Below, piece by piece: positions 8,508-16,860 of a stretch of 64,000 nt of DNA (within the stretch, counting starts at the first letter, position 1; each line of letters opens with the position of its first letter). This DNA comes from Comamonas testosteroni TK102 (lineage in GTDB: Bacteria > Pseudomonadota > Gammaproteobacteria > Burkholderiales > Burkholderiaceae_C), in contig NZ_CP006704.1 in the NCBI RefSeq assembly GCF_000739375.1, forward strand, positions 3,906,001 to 3,970,000, in the 5' to 3' direction. The notes beneath the pieces were generated by a model, which worked only from the letters and a program-made list of their open reading frames with translations, did not search any database and was not told where the DNA came from. Both the position numbers and the translations under genes were made by a program.

Positions 8508-9307
8508 AGGCCATTGGCGGTCATGATGCGCCGGGCAGTGTCGCCTTGCATAAAGGCCTGAAACCGGCTCTGCGACTCGGTAAGTGCACGATCCCTGACG
8601 GTGCCGAGCGATATTTCTATGGGGTCGTAGCAACTCTGGGGCAGTTCGAGCATGGGGCCTGCGCGACCGGCAAGCGCCAACGCCTCGGTCTTGTTCACAA
8701 ACCCTGCATCGACCTCGCCGGAGCTTAAGTAGCTCCCCACCTGAGGCACACCTTCAACCTCGAGCAGCTTGGACGACAGCGCATCGGCGAGGTGAAGTCG
8801 CTTCACGCAAGCATCGGCTGCGCCGCCAAATACCGTCCGGGTGCGATGAGGAAGTGCAACCCGGCCGAAGGCTGCGTCTTTCAGATCCTCAGGGCTGCTT
8901 AGCGACTTGCCCTTGCGGGCCACCAGAACCAGCCGGCCTGTCCCGAGACGGTCGAAGCGGCTGAAAAGTCCGGTGGGCTCCAGCAGACTCTTGTCACCAA
9001 TCAGAAAGGCGACTTCCCGGTTCTGCCGAGCCTGGGTCTCGATCTGCTTGATATGCCCGAAGGCAGCCTGCGCTTCAACTCCCGTTTGCTTGCGAAACGC
9101 CTCAATCAGTTCAAGCACCGGCTTGCGATAGCCTCCCATCGCGGCAACCAGTACGGTCTCGGCGGCCCTTGCGGGCGTGCTGGCAAGCAGCGTGGCCACG
9201 CAGGCCAGCCCCAGAAGGTTGCGAGCGAAGACGCGTCGCGAAAAATGGAGCCCTCGATTTCGATTCAGATCAAGGGGGCCGGCGTTATCGGTAATAGCAA
9301 TCGACAT
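8504..9307 (-). CDS. modA: Molybdate ABC transporter substrate-binding protein ModA
   Basis: Periplasmic oxyanion-binding protein of 267 residues. The N-terminus carries SRRVFA followed by a hydrophobic stretch and ARA cleavage site, a twin-arginine (Tat) pattern. The mature part follows the ModA fold: a VLVAAMGGYRKPV opening strand, LELIEAFRKQTG, a middle domain starting near RFDRLGTGRLVLVARKG, and a C-terminal NKTEALALAG segment. It is the first gene of a modAB pair that lacks modC. A perfect inverted repeat resembling a ModE box lies 44 bases upstream, between modA and the divergent trmO, so repression by ModE plus molybdate is likely. Some annotators would only call it an extracellular solute-binding protein. 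Confidence 0.85.
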   Translation of the reverse strand: MSIAITDNAGPLDLNRNRGLHFSRRVFARNLLGLACVATLLASTPARAAETVLVAAMGGYRKPVLELIEAFRKQTGVEAQAAFGHIKQIETQARQNREVAFLIGDKSLLEPTGLFSRFDRLGTGRLVLVARKGKSLSSPEDLKDAAFGRVALPHRTRTVFGGAADACVKRLHLADALSSKLLEVEGVPQVGSYLSSGEVDAGFVNKTEALALAGRAGPMLELPQSCYDPIEISLGTVRDRALTESQSRFQAFMQGDTARRIMTANGL

Positions 9308-9350
9308 TCAGAACTTCGGTAGAAGATGGCATCTGTGTTGCAACGCACAC

Positions 9351-9372
9351 GTTATATTCGACGGAATATAAC
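9351..9372. promoter_or_regulatory. Candidate ModE box between modA and trmO
   Basis: Perfect inverted repeat GTTATATTC–GACG–GAATATAAC. The TTATAT…ATATAA core and dyad match known ModE operators. It is placed to control both divergent promoters. Confidence 0.7.
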
Positions 9373-9397
9373 ACTAGGAAACAAGAGATCACCGCCT

Positions 9398-9880
9398 ATG
9401 ACCGACACCATCACCCTACGCCCCATTGGCATCATCCATAGCCCTTTTCAAAGCACGCAGGGCATGCCGATACAGACCGTGGCGGCGGCCGATGCGGAAG
9501 GCGAGCTGGAGATCCTCGAAGAATTCACCGCAGGATTGCGTGATATCGAAGGCTTTGAATTTCTCATCCTGCTCACCCATCTGCACCAAGCCGTGGAGAA
9601 GCTGGAAGTCGTGCCGTTTATGGATACCGTGAGCCACGGGGTGTTTGCCACGCGCGCTCCGGCCCGGCCCAACCGGATTGGTCTGTCCATCGTGAAGCTG
9701 GTGCACCTGAATGAGCGCATATTGCGCTTTCGCGGCAACGACATGCTGGACGGCACCCCCGTGATAGACATCAAGCCTTACGTTCCCCAGCTGGATGTGC
9801 GCCAGACGGAGCGCATTGGCTGGTTTGGTCATGGCCTGCAACGTCTACCTGCCACGGTCTCGGATGACCGCATGTCCTGA
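9398..9880 (+). CDS. trmO: tRNA (N6-threonylcarbamoyladenosine(37)-N6)-methyltransferase TrmO
   Basis: A 160-residue protein of the TrmO/YaeB (UPF0066) family, which methylates t6A37 of ANN-decoding tRNAs using S-adenosylmethionine. Family features seen: the opening RPIGIIHSPF, the ATRAPARPNRIGLSIVKL segment, and the LDGTPVIDIKPYVP motif near the end. I start at the ATG at 9398; an upstream in-frame ATG at 9326 would place the ModE-like box inside the gene. It is shorter than E. coli TrmO (about 235 aa) and lacks that protein's C-terminal extension, as in many family members. It is divergent from modA and shares the ModE-like operator region, an unexpected setting for a tRNA modification gene. 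A metal-homeostasis role for this paralogue cannot be excluded. Confidence 0.88.
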   Translation: MTDTITLRPIGIIHSPFQSTQGMPIQTVAAADAEGELEILEEFTAGLRDIEGFEFLILLTHLHQAVEKLEVVPFMDTVSHGVFATRAPARPNRIGLSIVKLVHLNERILRFRGNDMLDGTPVIDIKPYVPQLDVRQTERIGWFGHGLQRLPATVSDDRMS

Positions 9881-10189
9881 TCCGGTTGGGAGCCTGCAAT
9901 CCGCTGCTGACTCCCGTCGTGACGCCTAATCTGCCGCGTCGAGGGTCAAGCGATTCGCCGCAGCCGGCGACATTCGGATTCGCTTCTGCAATTCGCTGCG
10001 CCTGGCTGCACGAAACGAACGAGAGCAGCAAGGGGCCGCTGAGGTGGGGCCCTGGCATCTGGGGTCACTCGCAGAGCAATTGGCTCGACTGCGAGAAAAC
10101 ATGAACAGCCCAACGAGCATCAGGATATAGACCCCTGGCGGAGGGGCATTGGCGAATGGGCTGCATCGAGTGCCTGAACCCATGGCAAG
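9881..10189. other. Intergenic stretch between converging genes
   Basis: About 310 bases between the converging trmO and EamA transporter genes. I see no open frame I can support and no clear terminator. Confidence 0.4.
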
Positions 10190-11125
10190 TCAGACATTCG
10201 TCGCAGGGACTTCTCTCCCCATCCTCATACGCCCCGCATTCATCAACAACATACCCAGAATGGAAGCCGCGCCGCCCTCCAGCAACGATCTGGTGACGGG
10301 CTCCTGCAGCCAGAGGCTGGACCACAGCATGCCAAACAGTGGCACCAGTGCCATATATGCGGCAGCCACTCCGGCACCCAGCTGTTGTACGCCTTTCAGA
10401 TACCAGACGTTTGCCAGCGCCGTGGCCCCCAGCGCCAGTGCCACCAGGCTGTACCAGGCTGCAGCAGTCGCCTTCAACAGGCCGGCCCATGCAGAGCCCC
10501 CCTCCTGCACGAAACTCGCCACCAACAGCAGCACCGCCCCCATGCAGGCAGTCACCGTTGTCGCGGTGAGCGCATCCACGCTGGTCAGCACGACGCGTCC
10601 AATCAAGGTGTACGCGACCCAGCAAGCAGCGCAGCCCAGCAGCAGCCACTCTCCGGCACCAGAAGAAGACATCAGAGCGGCTGGAGCACCATCACTGAGC
10701 GCATACAAAGTGCCCATCACGGCCAAACCCAGGCCCAGGCACATGACGGTGTTCACGCGTTCACGAAACAGCAGCACCGCAAAAAGCATGGTCAACACCG
10801 GATTAAGCGCCACCACCGTAGCCGCCTTGCCTGCAGGCACTGTCTTGAGTGCCAGCAAAAAGAACACCGAGTAGCCCAGCACCCCTACGGCGCAAGCACA
10901 GGCCAGGCCCGCCCATTGGCTCCCCCCAAGGGTGCGCAATGCACTCATGCGGCCGCTGCGATACAGCCACAACAGCAGCAACAGGCTGGCCAGCCAGAAG
11001 CGCAGGCTGGCTGCAGCCAGCGGGGGCATGGCCTGGGCGACGATGCGCCCCCATGGCCAGGAAGCGCCCCACAGGGCAGCCATGGCAATCAGTCCCATAT
11101 GGGTTGAGGTTCGTGAGGTGTTCAT
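10190..11125 (-). CDS. EamA/DMT-family transporter
   Basis: An inner-membrane exporter-type protein of 311 residues with about ten hydrophobic helices in two repeated halves, the hallmark of the drug/metabolite transporter superfamily. The first half begins GLIAMAALWGASWPWGR, matching the EamA N-terminal pattern of small residues followed by W, and the second half starts near LLLGCAACWVAYTLIGRV. An in-frame ATG at 11098 is an alternative start. It is divergent, with a 50-base gap, from a LysR-type regulator gene at 11176, a typical arrangement in which the regulator controls the transporter. The substrate is unknown; relatives export amino acids or metabolites. Confidence 0.88.
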   Translation of the reverse strand: MNTSRTSTHMGLIAMAALWGASWPWGRIVAQAMPPLAAASLRFWLASLLLLLWLYRSGRMSALRTLGGSQWAGLACACAVGVLGYSVFFLLALKTVPAGKAATVVALNPVLTMLFAVLLFRERVNTVMCLGLGLAVMGTLYALSDGAPAALMSSSGAGEWLLLGCAACWVAYTLIGRVVLTSVDALTATTVTACMGAVLLLVASFVQEGGSAWAGLLKATAAAWYSLVALALGATALANVWYLKGVQQLGAGVAAAYMALVPLFGMLWSSLWLQEPVTRSLLEGGAASILGMLLMNAGRMRMGREVPATNV

Positions 11126-11175
11126 GCCAGCTACTATCTGCTAATCGGAACTCATCGTCGAATGAGCAAAAACTC

Positions 11176-12058
11176 ATGACATTCACGCAACTCGAAGTCT
11201 TTGCCGCACTCGCCCGGATGGGCAGTTTCTCGCGCGCAGCGGCCGTACTCGGTATTTCTCAAAGTGGCGTCAGCCATGCCATCAAACAGCTGGAAACAGC
11301 GCTGGGCGTCACGCTTGTCAAGCGGGAAGGCGCTGCCGCAACATTGACCGAGGTGGGCGCCCGGCTACTGATCCGTGCCAACGACGTCCTCCAGCAGAAA
11401 GAGGCCTTGCAGCAGGAAGCCGATGCAGAAACACGGCATTGCCCGGGGCCGCTTGCGCATTGCGTCCTTTGGTGCCACTTCGTCGCTGCAGCTGCTGCCA
11501 AAGCTACTGGCACGCTTTCAGAATGAGCACCCCTTGGTCGAGGTGCACATTGAGGAAGCCACCGACAGCGTGGTCGTTCAATGGCTGCTGGAGCGGCGCG
11601 TGGAACTGGGCTTTGTCACCTTGCCCGATGAGCGCTTCGACACCCTGACCCTGGCCAAAGACGAACTGGTGGCAGTGATGCCTGCTACGCATTTCCTGGC
11701 GTCCCGATCCGCCATCGGCGCCATGGACCTGCATGGACAGCCCTTTATCCGAACCAGCGCTGGCTCAGGCCCCCACATCGATGCATTTCTGGCCAGCCAC
11801 GGGGCCGAACCCAGAACGCTATTCAGGTTTGAGCAGCTCACCTCCATGATGGGCTTTGTCGCACAAGGCAGTGCCGTCACTATTGCCGCGCGTCTGGCTC
11901 TGCCTGTCCCACCTGCAGGTGTGGTCTATCGCCCGCTGAAGCCTCGTTGCCGCCGTGAAATAGCATTGGCCGCATTGCGCTTTGACAAACTCTCGCCGGC
12001 TGCCCTCGCCTTCGTCGAACTGGCCCGCAAAAGCCGAAGCAGCCTGAAGCTCGAATAG
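11176..12058 (+). pseudogene. LysR-family regulator, frameshifted
   Basis: The first 85 codons encode an intact LysR HTH (FTQLEVFAALARMGSFSRAA…SQSGVSHAIKQLE) in one frame. The substrate-binding domain (GRLRIASFGATSSLQLLPKL through ELARKSRSSLKLE at the stop) continues in the next frame. The two meet at about 11429, in gcagAAAcac: removing one A restores ADAE-HGIARGRLRIAS, the normal linker. The gene is therefore a one-base insertion away from a full-length, roughly 293-residue regulator. It could be a recent pseudogene or a base-calling error in the A run. Each frame alone would give only a DNA-binding fragment or a sensor fragment. It lies divergent from the EamA transporter it presumably regulated. 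Confidence 0.85.
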
Positions 12059-12239
12059 TCGTATCCGACCAGGCTTTGCCTGACAGTGGCTGAGCCCGCT
12101 GCGGTCTTGAGCAAGCATGAATCAGCAACGGCTTTGCTGCTCCTCAAATCGCTGCAGGGCTCGTATCGGCGCCTGCCATGGCTTCCCGATCTGCTCACGC
12201 AATCGACAGTCCCGGAATGCCATGGTCGCGGCATGCCCA

Positions 12240-13100
12240 TCAGGCATACTTTTTGGCGCCAGAGACACAGACCACCGCAAGCAAAGTCACGACAAGCATC
12301 GACCAGCTCACGGACTCGTTCAGCAGCAGAGCCGCAAGGCCCAGGCCCATAAAAGGCTGCAGCAGCTGCAGCTGGCCGACTGCCGCTATGCCGCCCTGGG
12401 CCAGGCCGCGATACCAGAACACAAAACCGATAAGCTGACTGAAGAGTGCCACATAGGCAAAGCTGAGCCAAGCGTGCATGCCGACATTCGCCAAGGCCGG
12501 CGGAGTCGTCCACAGCGCAATAGGCAGCATCACAGGCAAGGACAGGATGAGTGCCCAGCTGATGACCTGCCAGCCCCCTAGCTTGCGCGAAAGACGAGCG
12601 CCCTCCGCATAGCCCATGCCGCAAACGACGACGGCGGCGAGCATCAGCAAATCACCGGTGAGGGATGCCTGCGCCCCTCCCATTGCCGCATAACCTGCAA
12701 CCACCGCAGCGCCCGCTGCCGAGAAGACCCAGAACAGCGGCCGAGGACGCTCGCCACCGCGCAGCACGGCAAAGGCCGCGGTACACAGCGGCAACAAGCC
12801 GACAAATACGATGGAGTGCGCCGAAGTCACGTGCTGCAGCGCCAGCGCTGTAAACAATGGAAATCCGACGACCACGCCCGCTGCGGTAATTGCCAGTGAT
12901 GGCAGATCGGCCAACGATGGTCGGCGCTCCCGTTGCAAAAGCAGCAGCAGCCAGGCCAAAAGCGCTGCAACTGCAGCGCGTGCGCATGTCAGAAATGTGG
13001 GATTCAAATCTGCGACGGCCACGCGAGTGGCAGGCAACGATCCGGCAAAGATGGCGACGCCAATCATCCCGTTGACCCATCCGCCAGTACTTTTCTCCAT
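12240..13100 (-). CDS. EamA/DMT-family transporter
   Basis: A ten-helix inner-membrane protein of 286 residues with the two-repeat DMT fold: GMIGVAIFAGSLPATRVAV opens the first half and the second half begins around GDLLMLAAVVVCGMGYAEGA. The C-terminus contains the QPFMGLGLAALLLNE segment usual for EamA proteins. The start is fixed by AGGAG seven bases before the ATG at 13100. It is on the same strand as, and 114 bases downstream of, a MocR-type regulator gene, and a short palindrome lies in the gap. MocR-type regulators often control neighbouring transporter genes, so regulation by it is a reasonable inference. Substrate unknown. Confidence 0.87.
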   Translation of the reverse strand: MEKSTGGWVNGMIGVAIFAGSLPATRVAVADLNPTFLTCARAAVAALLAWLLLLLQRERRPSLADLPSLAITAAGVVVGFPLFTALALQHVTSAHSIVFVGLLPLCTAAFAVLRGGERPRPLFWVFSAAGAAVVAGYAAMGGAQASLTGDLLMLAAVVVCGMGYAEGARLSRKLGGWQVISWALILSLPVMLPIALWTTPPALANVGMHAWLSFAYVALFSQLIGFVFWYRGLAQGGIAAVGQLQLLQPFMGLGLAALLLNESVSWSMLVVTLLAVVCVSGAKKYA

Positions 13101-13166
13101 TCAAGGCTCCTCAATCGAGCCTTGAGTACATCATGATGCCTGTGCGTCAACCATGCACAAAACAGC

Positions 13167-13184
13167 ACAGTTTAAAGAAACTGT
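13167..13184. promoter_or_regulatory. Palindrome upstream of the EamA transporter
   Basis: Inverted repeat ACAGTTT–AAAG–AAACTGT in the AT-rich gap between the MocR-type gene and the transporter gene. Its position suits an operator for the transporter promoter; this is inference. Confidence 0.4.
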
Positions 13185-13214
13185 ATTCAATAAAAACCAG
13201 TACAGAACGTAAGC

Positions 13215-14621
13215 CTAGTCCTGAATCCGGCCCAGAGCCGGGCGCTTCAATGCTCGAGCCAGGACGGAAAAAACACGCTCGTCGGAGCACTGTGAAACGT
13301 TGAAGCGCAGAAAATCTCCGGCCGACTGGGACTGGCTAAAGGAATTGCCTGGTGCAAGCACCACGCCCTCGTGAAGACAGGTGCGCGCAAGCGCTGCGGC
13401 ATCGATGCCTTGCGGCAGCCGGCACCAAAGAAACATGCCTGCCTGCGGTATCAGGGCGGGCCTGACCCCCATCTTCTGCAAACGACCGGCCACCTTTTCC
13501 ATCTCCTGCGACAGCCGCTGACGCACGGTTTCCATGTGCTTTCTGTAACCGCCATCCGTCAGCGTCTTCAGAATAAGTGCCTCCGCCAAACGGCCTCCAC
13601 CGAAGCTCGTGGCAATTTTGAGGTCGACCAGCGCATCAATCCACTCGGGCCTGGCAGCCACGAATCCGCAACGTATGGATGCCGACACCGTCTTTGAAAA
13701 GCTGCCGATGTGGATGACGCGTGCAAGCCCGTCAAATGCAGCCAGTCTGGGCGCGTGGGTGCTCTCGAAATCCGCGAAGATGTCGTCCTCCACGATCACC
13801 AGCTCGGAGCTGTCAACGAGCTTGAGGAGTCTGTGGGCAACGAGTGGAGACAGGGCTGCTCCCGTCGGGTTGTGAATCCCCGAATTGGTGATGTATAGCC
13901 TCGGTGAATGCTCTTGAAGAGCCTTTTCGAACAAGGGCAGATCCGGCCCCTGGGCCGTGTAGGGCACTCCAATCGCCTGGACCTGATGGGCTTTGAGCAG
14001 GGCATGGAAATTGAAATAGCAGGGATCATCAACCAGAACCTTGTCCCCGGGCTTCAGCAGAAAACGGAAAATCAAGTCGATTGCTTGCGTTCCTGATTCC
14101 GTCAGCATCACCTGCTCGGGTGACGCATCGATACCCGTGGCAGCCATGCGACGGACCAGAAGCTGGCGCAAGGCCGGGTTCCCGAGAGGTGTCGAATATT
14201 CCGTCAGCTCCGACAGCGAGCCTCGCGCCTGTGCCCGCAGTGCTCGCCTCAGTCCGTCCTCGAACATCCATGTGGGCGGCAGCCAGCCACAACCGGGCCG
14301 CAGCGATGCAGGGTCGCTCTCCAACGACTGACGCGACACCCACAAGGGGTCGACAACACGGTCGAGCCTGGGCCCCAACTTCATCAAGGCAAGCGGCGCC
14401 ACGGGCCCGTTGACATAGAAACCGGCACCGGGGCGCGATACGACAGTGCCTTCTGCCGCCAGTCGCTCATACGCTTCCACCACGGTGGAAACCGACATTT
14501 TCAGCAGTCGGGCCTGCTGCCGGATCGAGGGCAGCCGCGTTCCGGGCAAGATGCTTCGAGAAGCAATGCCCGCCCGAATATGCGACATGACCTGGTTGAT
14601 GAGAGTACCGCTGCGCGCCAT
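13215..14621 (-). CDS. MocR-type (GntR HTH + aminotransferase) transcriptional regulator
   Basis: A PLP-dependent regulator of 468 residues. Residues about 5-70 form a GntR winged HTH (LPGTRLPSIRQQARLLKMS followed by VVEAYERLAAEG). The rest is a class I aminotransferase-like domain. It has the QAIDLIFRFLLKPGDKVLVDDPCY segment, the NPTGAALSP motif, the EDDIFADF aspartate region and the PLP lysine in IGSFSKTVS. PdxR and GabR share this plan. I start at the ATG at 14621, which gives the usual short N-terminus; the frame stays open to 14732. It is followed on the same strand by an EamA exporter. The effector is not deducible. Confidence 0.9.
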   Translation of the reverse strand: MARSGTLINQVMSHIRAGIASRSILPGTRLPSIRQQARLLKMSVSTVVEAYERLAAEGTVVSRPGAGFYVNGPVAPLALMKLGPRLDRVVDPLWVSRQSLESDPASLRPGCGWLPPTWMFEDGLRRALRAQARGSLSELTEYSTPLGNPALRQLLVRRMAATGIDASPEQVMLTESGTQAIDLIFRFLLKPGDKVLVDDPCYFNFHALLKAHQVQAIGVPYTAQGPDLPLFEKALQEHSPRLYITNSGIHNPTGAALSPLVAHRLLKLVDSSELVIVEDDIFADFESTHAPRLAAFDGLARVIHIGSFSKTVSASIRCGFVAARPEWIDALVDLKIATSFGGGRLAEALILKTLTDGGYRKHMETVRQRLSQEMEKVAGRLQKMGVRPALIPQAGMFLWCRLPQGIDAAALARTCLHEGVVLAPGNSFSQSQSAGDFLRFNVSQCSDERVFSVLARALKRPALGRIQD

Positions 14622-15103
14622 CAGAATGTCCACCGTGTTGGCAAGCACTCCACTACAGTGTGGAGTAATTGTGATTGATTGTGCCCCATGACTTGCCTGC
14701 AGAACCTCCAGACTCCCGCAAGGACAACGCACCCACTTTGCCGAAAGCGATGGGGCTATCCGGCAGGAGCCGACTCAAGGCAGGCTCTGCACCTGTTCGT
14801 CACCCATAGATTGGCAGTGCGGGACGCCAGTCATTTGCCACGCCTGTGCCTGCCAGAAGATCACCGAACAATTGGTTCACGAGCCGGAGCAAAGACCTGC
14901 CTGATGCACAAGGCGCAGGCCATGCACCGAATGCCAACAAAGCGCTCTCGACATTGGAAGTATCAAGCGTTGTCAACGCCATCCAACTGCTCTTTGCCGC
15001 CACCGGAAATCCACCTGCGAACGGCAGCCTTGAAGCAGTAGGCAGCGGTCAAGTCGCCCGCTGCGCTCCTCAGGTACCGACACCGCAAGCAGGCCATGCT
15101 AGT
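14622..15103. other. Intergenic stretch without a supported gene
   Basis: About 480 bases between the MocR-type gene and the Fur-family gene. The sequence just before 14621 (CTACAGTGTGGAGTAATTG, plus strand) is AT-richer and may be the MocR promoter. Other frames look like noise. Confidence 0.35.
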
Positions 15104-15487
15104 TCAGGCTGCGCAGTCACGGCAACGGCCATACAGCGTGATTTCATGGCTGTCGACCAGAAATCCCGCTGGCGCCAAGCTCGCCAGATTGCCGGGGCAG
15201 GCATGCACATCGAACACCCGCTGGCAGACCGTGCATTGGAAATGATGATGGTGGCCGTGCCCTGCCACCTCATACATGGGGGTGCGCTCGGGCAGGTGCA
15301 CCTCATGAAGGAATCCCTCTTCGGCCATCGCCTTGAGTGCCCGGTACACGGTTGCAATGCCGAGCCCGGGTAAGCTTGCCTGCGCCAACTCCAGCACCTC
15401 CTGTGGCGCAAGCGGCCTGTCGGCCTCTGCCATGGCCTGCTCAATGGCCGCGCGCTGCTTGGTGGATCGTTGCTTGGAGGTGTTCAT
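15104..15487 (-). CDS. Fur-family transcriptional regulator
   Basis: A 127-residue metalloregulator. The N-terminal winged HTH contains PLAPQEVLELAQ and LGIATVYRALKAMAEEG, the conserved Fur recognition helix. The dimerisation domain carries a GHGHHHHFQCTVCQRVF metal site and a C-terminal YGRCRDC pair, so both the HHHH/CxxC and second CxxC zinc-type sites are present. Length is close to Zur/PerR-type members and shorter than typical Fur. The zinc-rich motif favours a Zur-like role, but sequence alone does not settle Fur, Zur or PerR. It lies 55 bases downstream of the DUF1624 gene on the same strand and may be co-transcribed with it. Confidence 0.88.
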   Translation of the reverse strand: MNTSKQRSTKQRAAIEQAMAEADRPLAPQEVLELAQASLPGLGIATVYRALKAMAEEGFLHEVHLPERTPMYEVAGHGHHHHFQCTVCQRVFDVHACPGNLASLAPAGFLVDSHEITLYGRCRDCAA

Positions 15488-15542
15488 CGTGGCGAGGCGG
15501 GGTCAATAGCGACAGGAGGCCGTATTGTGCCGTGGCTCGATC

Positions 15543-16712
15543 CTAGAGGTACTTGAGCCAGGTAATGTCGCGCCGGCGCTGCTTGAGTGCGGCAAACCAG
15601 CTTGCTGCGGGATACAGAGCCACGGCCAGCAGCGCTGCGATCGCCCACAGCCAAAGCAGGCTGCTCAGTCCGAACAACTGTCCCTGGTTGGCCCCCCAGA
15701 ACGCCACCGCCGCCAGGTACATGAACTTGAGCACGTACAGGTGCAGCACATAAAAGAACATGGGTGCGGCCCCCAAGGTGGCCAGCATTTGCAGCCCGGT
15801 GCGGCCTGCGGCGTTCTCGAAGGCGCATAGCAGCAGCAAGCCGATACCGAGCGTCAACATCAGGAACAACAGCGAGGGCGGATACTTGGTGACGTTGAAC
15901 CAGGACATCAGTGTCTGCAGCGCATTCGTACCGGCCAGCCAGGGCGCATCACCATAGACATTGAGCGTGCGCAGCATCGCAAAGCCCAGCAGGGAGGCAA
16001 TGCCTGCCATCAGCAGACAACGGCTGCGCTGCGCCGAATCACAGGCTTTGCCAAACCACGGACCGATGCCGTAGCCCAGAGCAATCACGCCGATCCAGGG
16101 CAGCAGAGGATAGGACGTGCGCAGTTGCACTCCAGCCAGCTCCAGCCAGCCACGGTCATGCAGGATCGCCCAGGGCATATGCATCACGTGGCCCGCAGGA
16201 AAATGCAGACCATCGAGCAGGTTGTGCCCCGCAATCAGCACCAGCCCCAGCAGCAGCAATGCCTTGCGTGGCAGCCATACCAGCACCGACAGGGCCAGCA
16301 TGGAGAGACCGATCGCCCAGATCACCTGCAGAAAGATCTTGGCGGGAGGAAATTGGAAGGTCCAGGCAAAGTTGACGACCGTCACCTCCAGCAGCACCAA
16401 GAACAGGCCGCGCCGCCACAAAAAGCCGGATGCGGTGCGCGCCTGAGCAGCCCCGGCATGCCGGCTGGCATACAGATACGCCCCCAGGCCCGTCAAAAAC
16501 ACGAATACCGGCGCACACAAATGGGCCAGCATGCGCGGGAAAAACAGGCCGGGCGGAGTGTCAGCCACGACCATGGGGTCGGGAACCTGCAGATGCAGAT
16601 AAAAGGTTTCACGGACATGGTCGAGCAACATGAACAGCATGACCAGACCACGCAGCGCATCGATCGATTGCAGACGGCCAGCACTTGCTGATGGAGAAGA
16701 CAGAGAGGACAA
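15543..16712 (-). CDS. DUF1624/acyltransferase-like integral membrane protein
   Basis: A 389-residue inner-membrane protein with about ten hydrophobic helices. It starts with the RLQSIDALRGLVMLFMLLDHVRE motif that defines the DUF1624 family, related to heparan-alpha-glucosaminide N-acetyltransferase, in which the conserved D and H of the first helices are thought to act in acyl transfer across the membrane. The exact substrate is unknown. A Fur-family gene follows on the same strand. An 8-bp inverted repeat lies 12 bases upstream of the ATG and could be an operator. Confidence 0.82.
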   Translation of the reverse strand: MSSLSSPSASAGRLQSIDALRGLVMLFMLLDHVRETFYLHLQVPDPMVVADTPPGLFFPRMLAHLCAPVFVFLTGLGAYLYASRHAGAAQARTASGFLWRRGLFLVLLEVTVVNFAWTFQFPPAKIFLQVIWAIGLSMLALSVLVWLPRKALLLLGLVLIAGHNLLDGLHFPAGHVMHMPWAILHDRGWLELAGVQLRTSYPLLPWIGVIALGYGIGPWFGKACDSAQRSRCLLMAGIASLLGFAMLRTLNVYGDAPWLAGTNALQTLMSWFNVTKYPPSLLFLMLTLGIGLLLLCAFENAAGRTGLQMLATLGAAPMFFYVLHLYVLKFMYLAAVAFWGANQGQLFGLSSLLWLWAIAALLAVALYPAASWFAALKQRRRDITWLKYL

Positions 16713-16723
16713 GTTGTTGGCTT

Positions 16724-16745
16724 TATTGATATCGAATTATCAATA
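16724..16745. promoter_or_regulatory. Inverted repeat in the DUF1624 promoter region
   Basis: Perfect 8-bp arms TATTGATA / TATCAATA with a 6-base spacer, in an AT-rich segment just upstream of the ATG at 16712. Position and dyad symmetry suggest a repressor site; the Fur-family protein encoded downstream is one candidate binder, but the motif is not a recognised Fur or Zur box. Confidence 0.45.
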
Positions 16746-16860
16746 TCATAACAATTCATACCCGGTGTCTGGCGCAGACATGCTCGATTTCACCTCCGCT
16801 TCCAATGCGCAGGTCGAGGACCCGGTCGACAGCCCGAGCCTTGGACAGCTCTTCCAAGCT

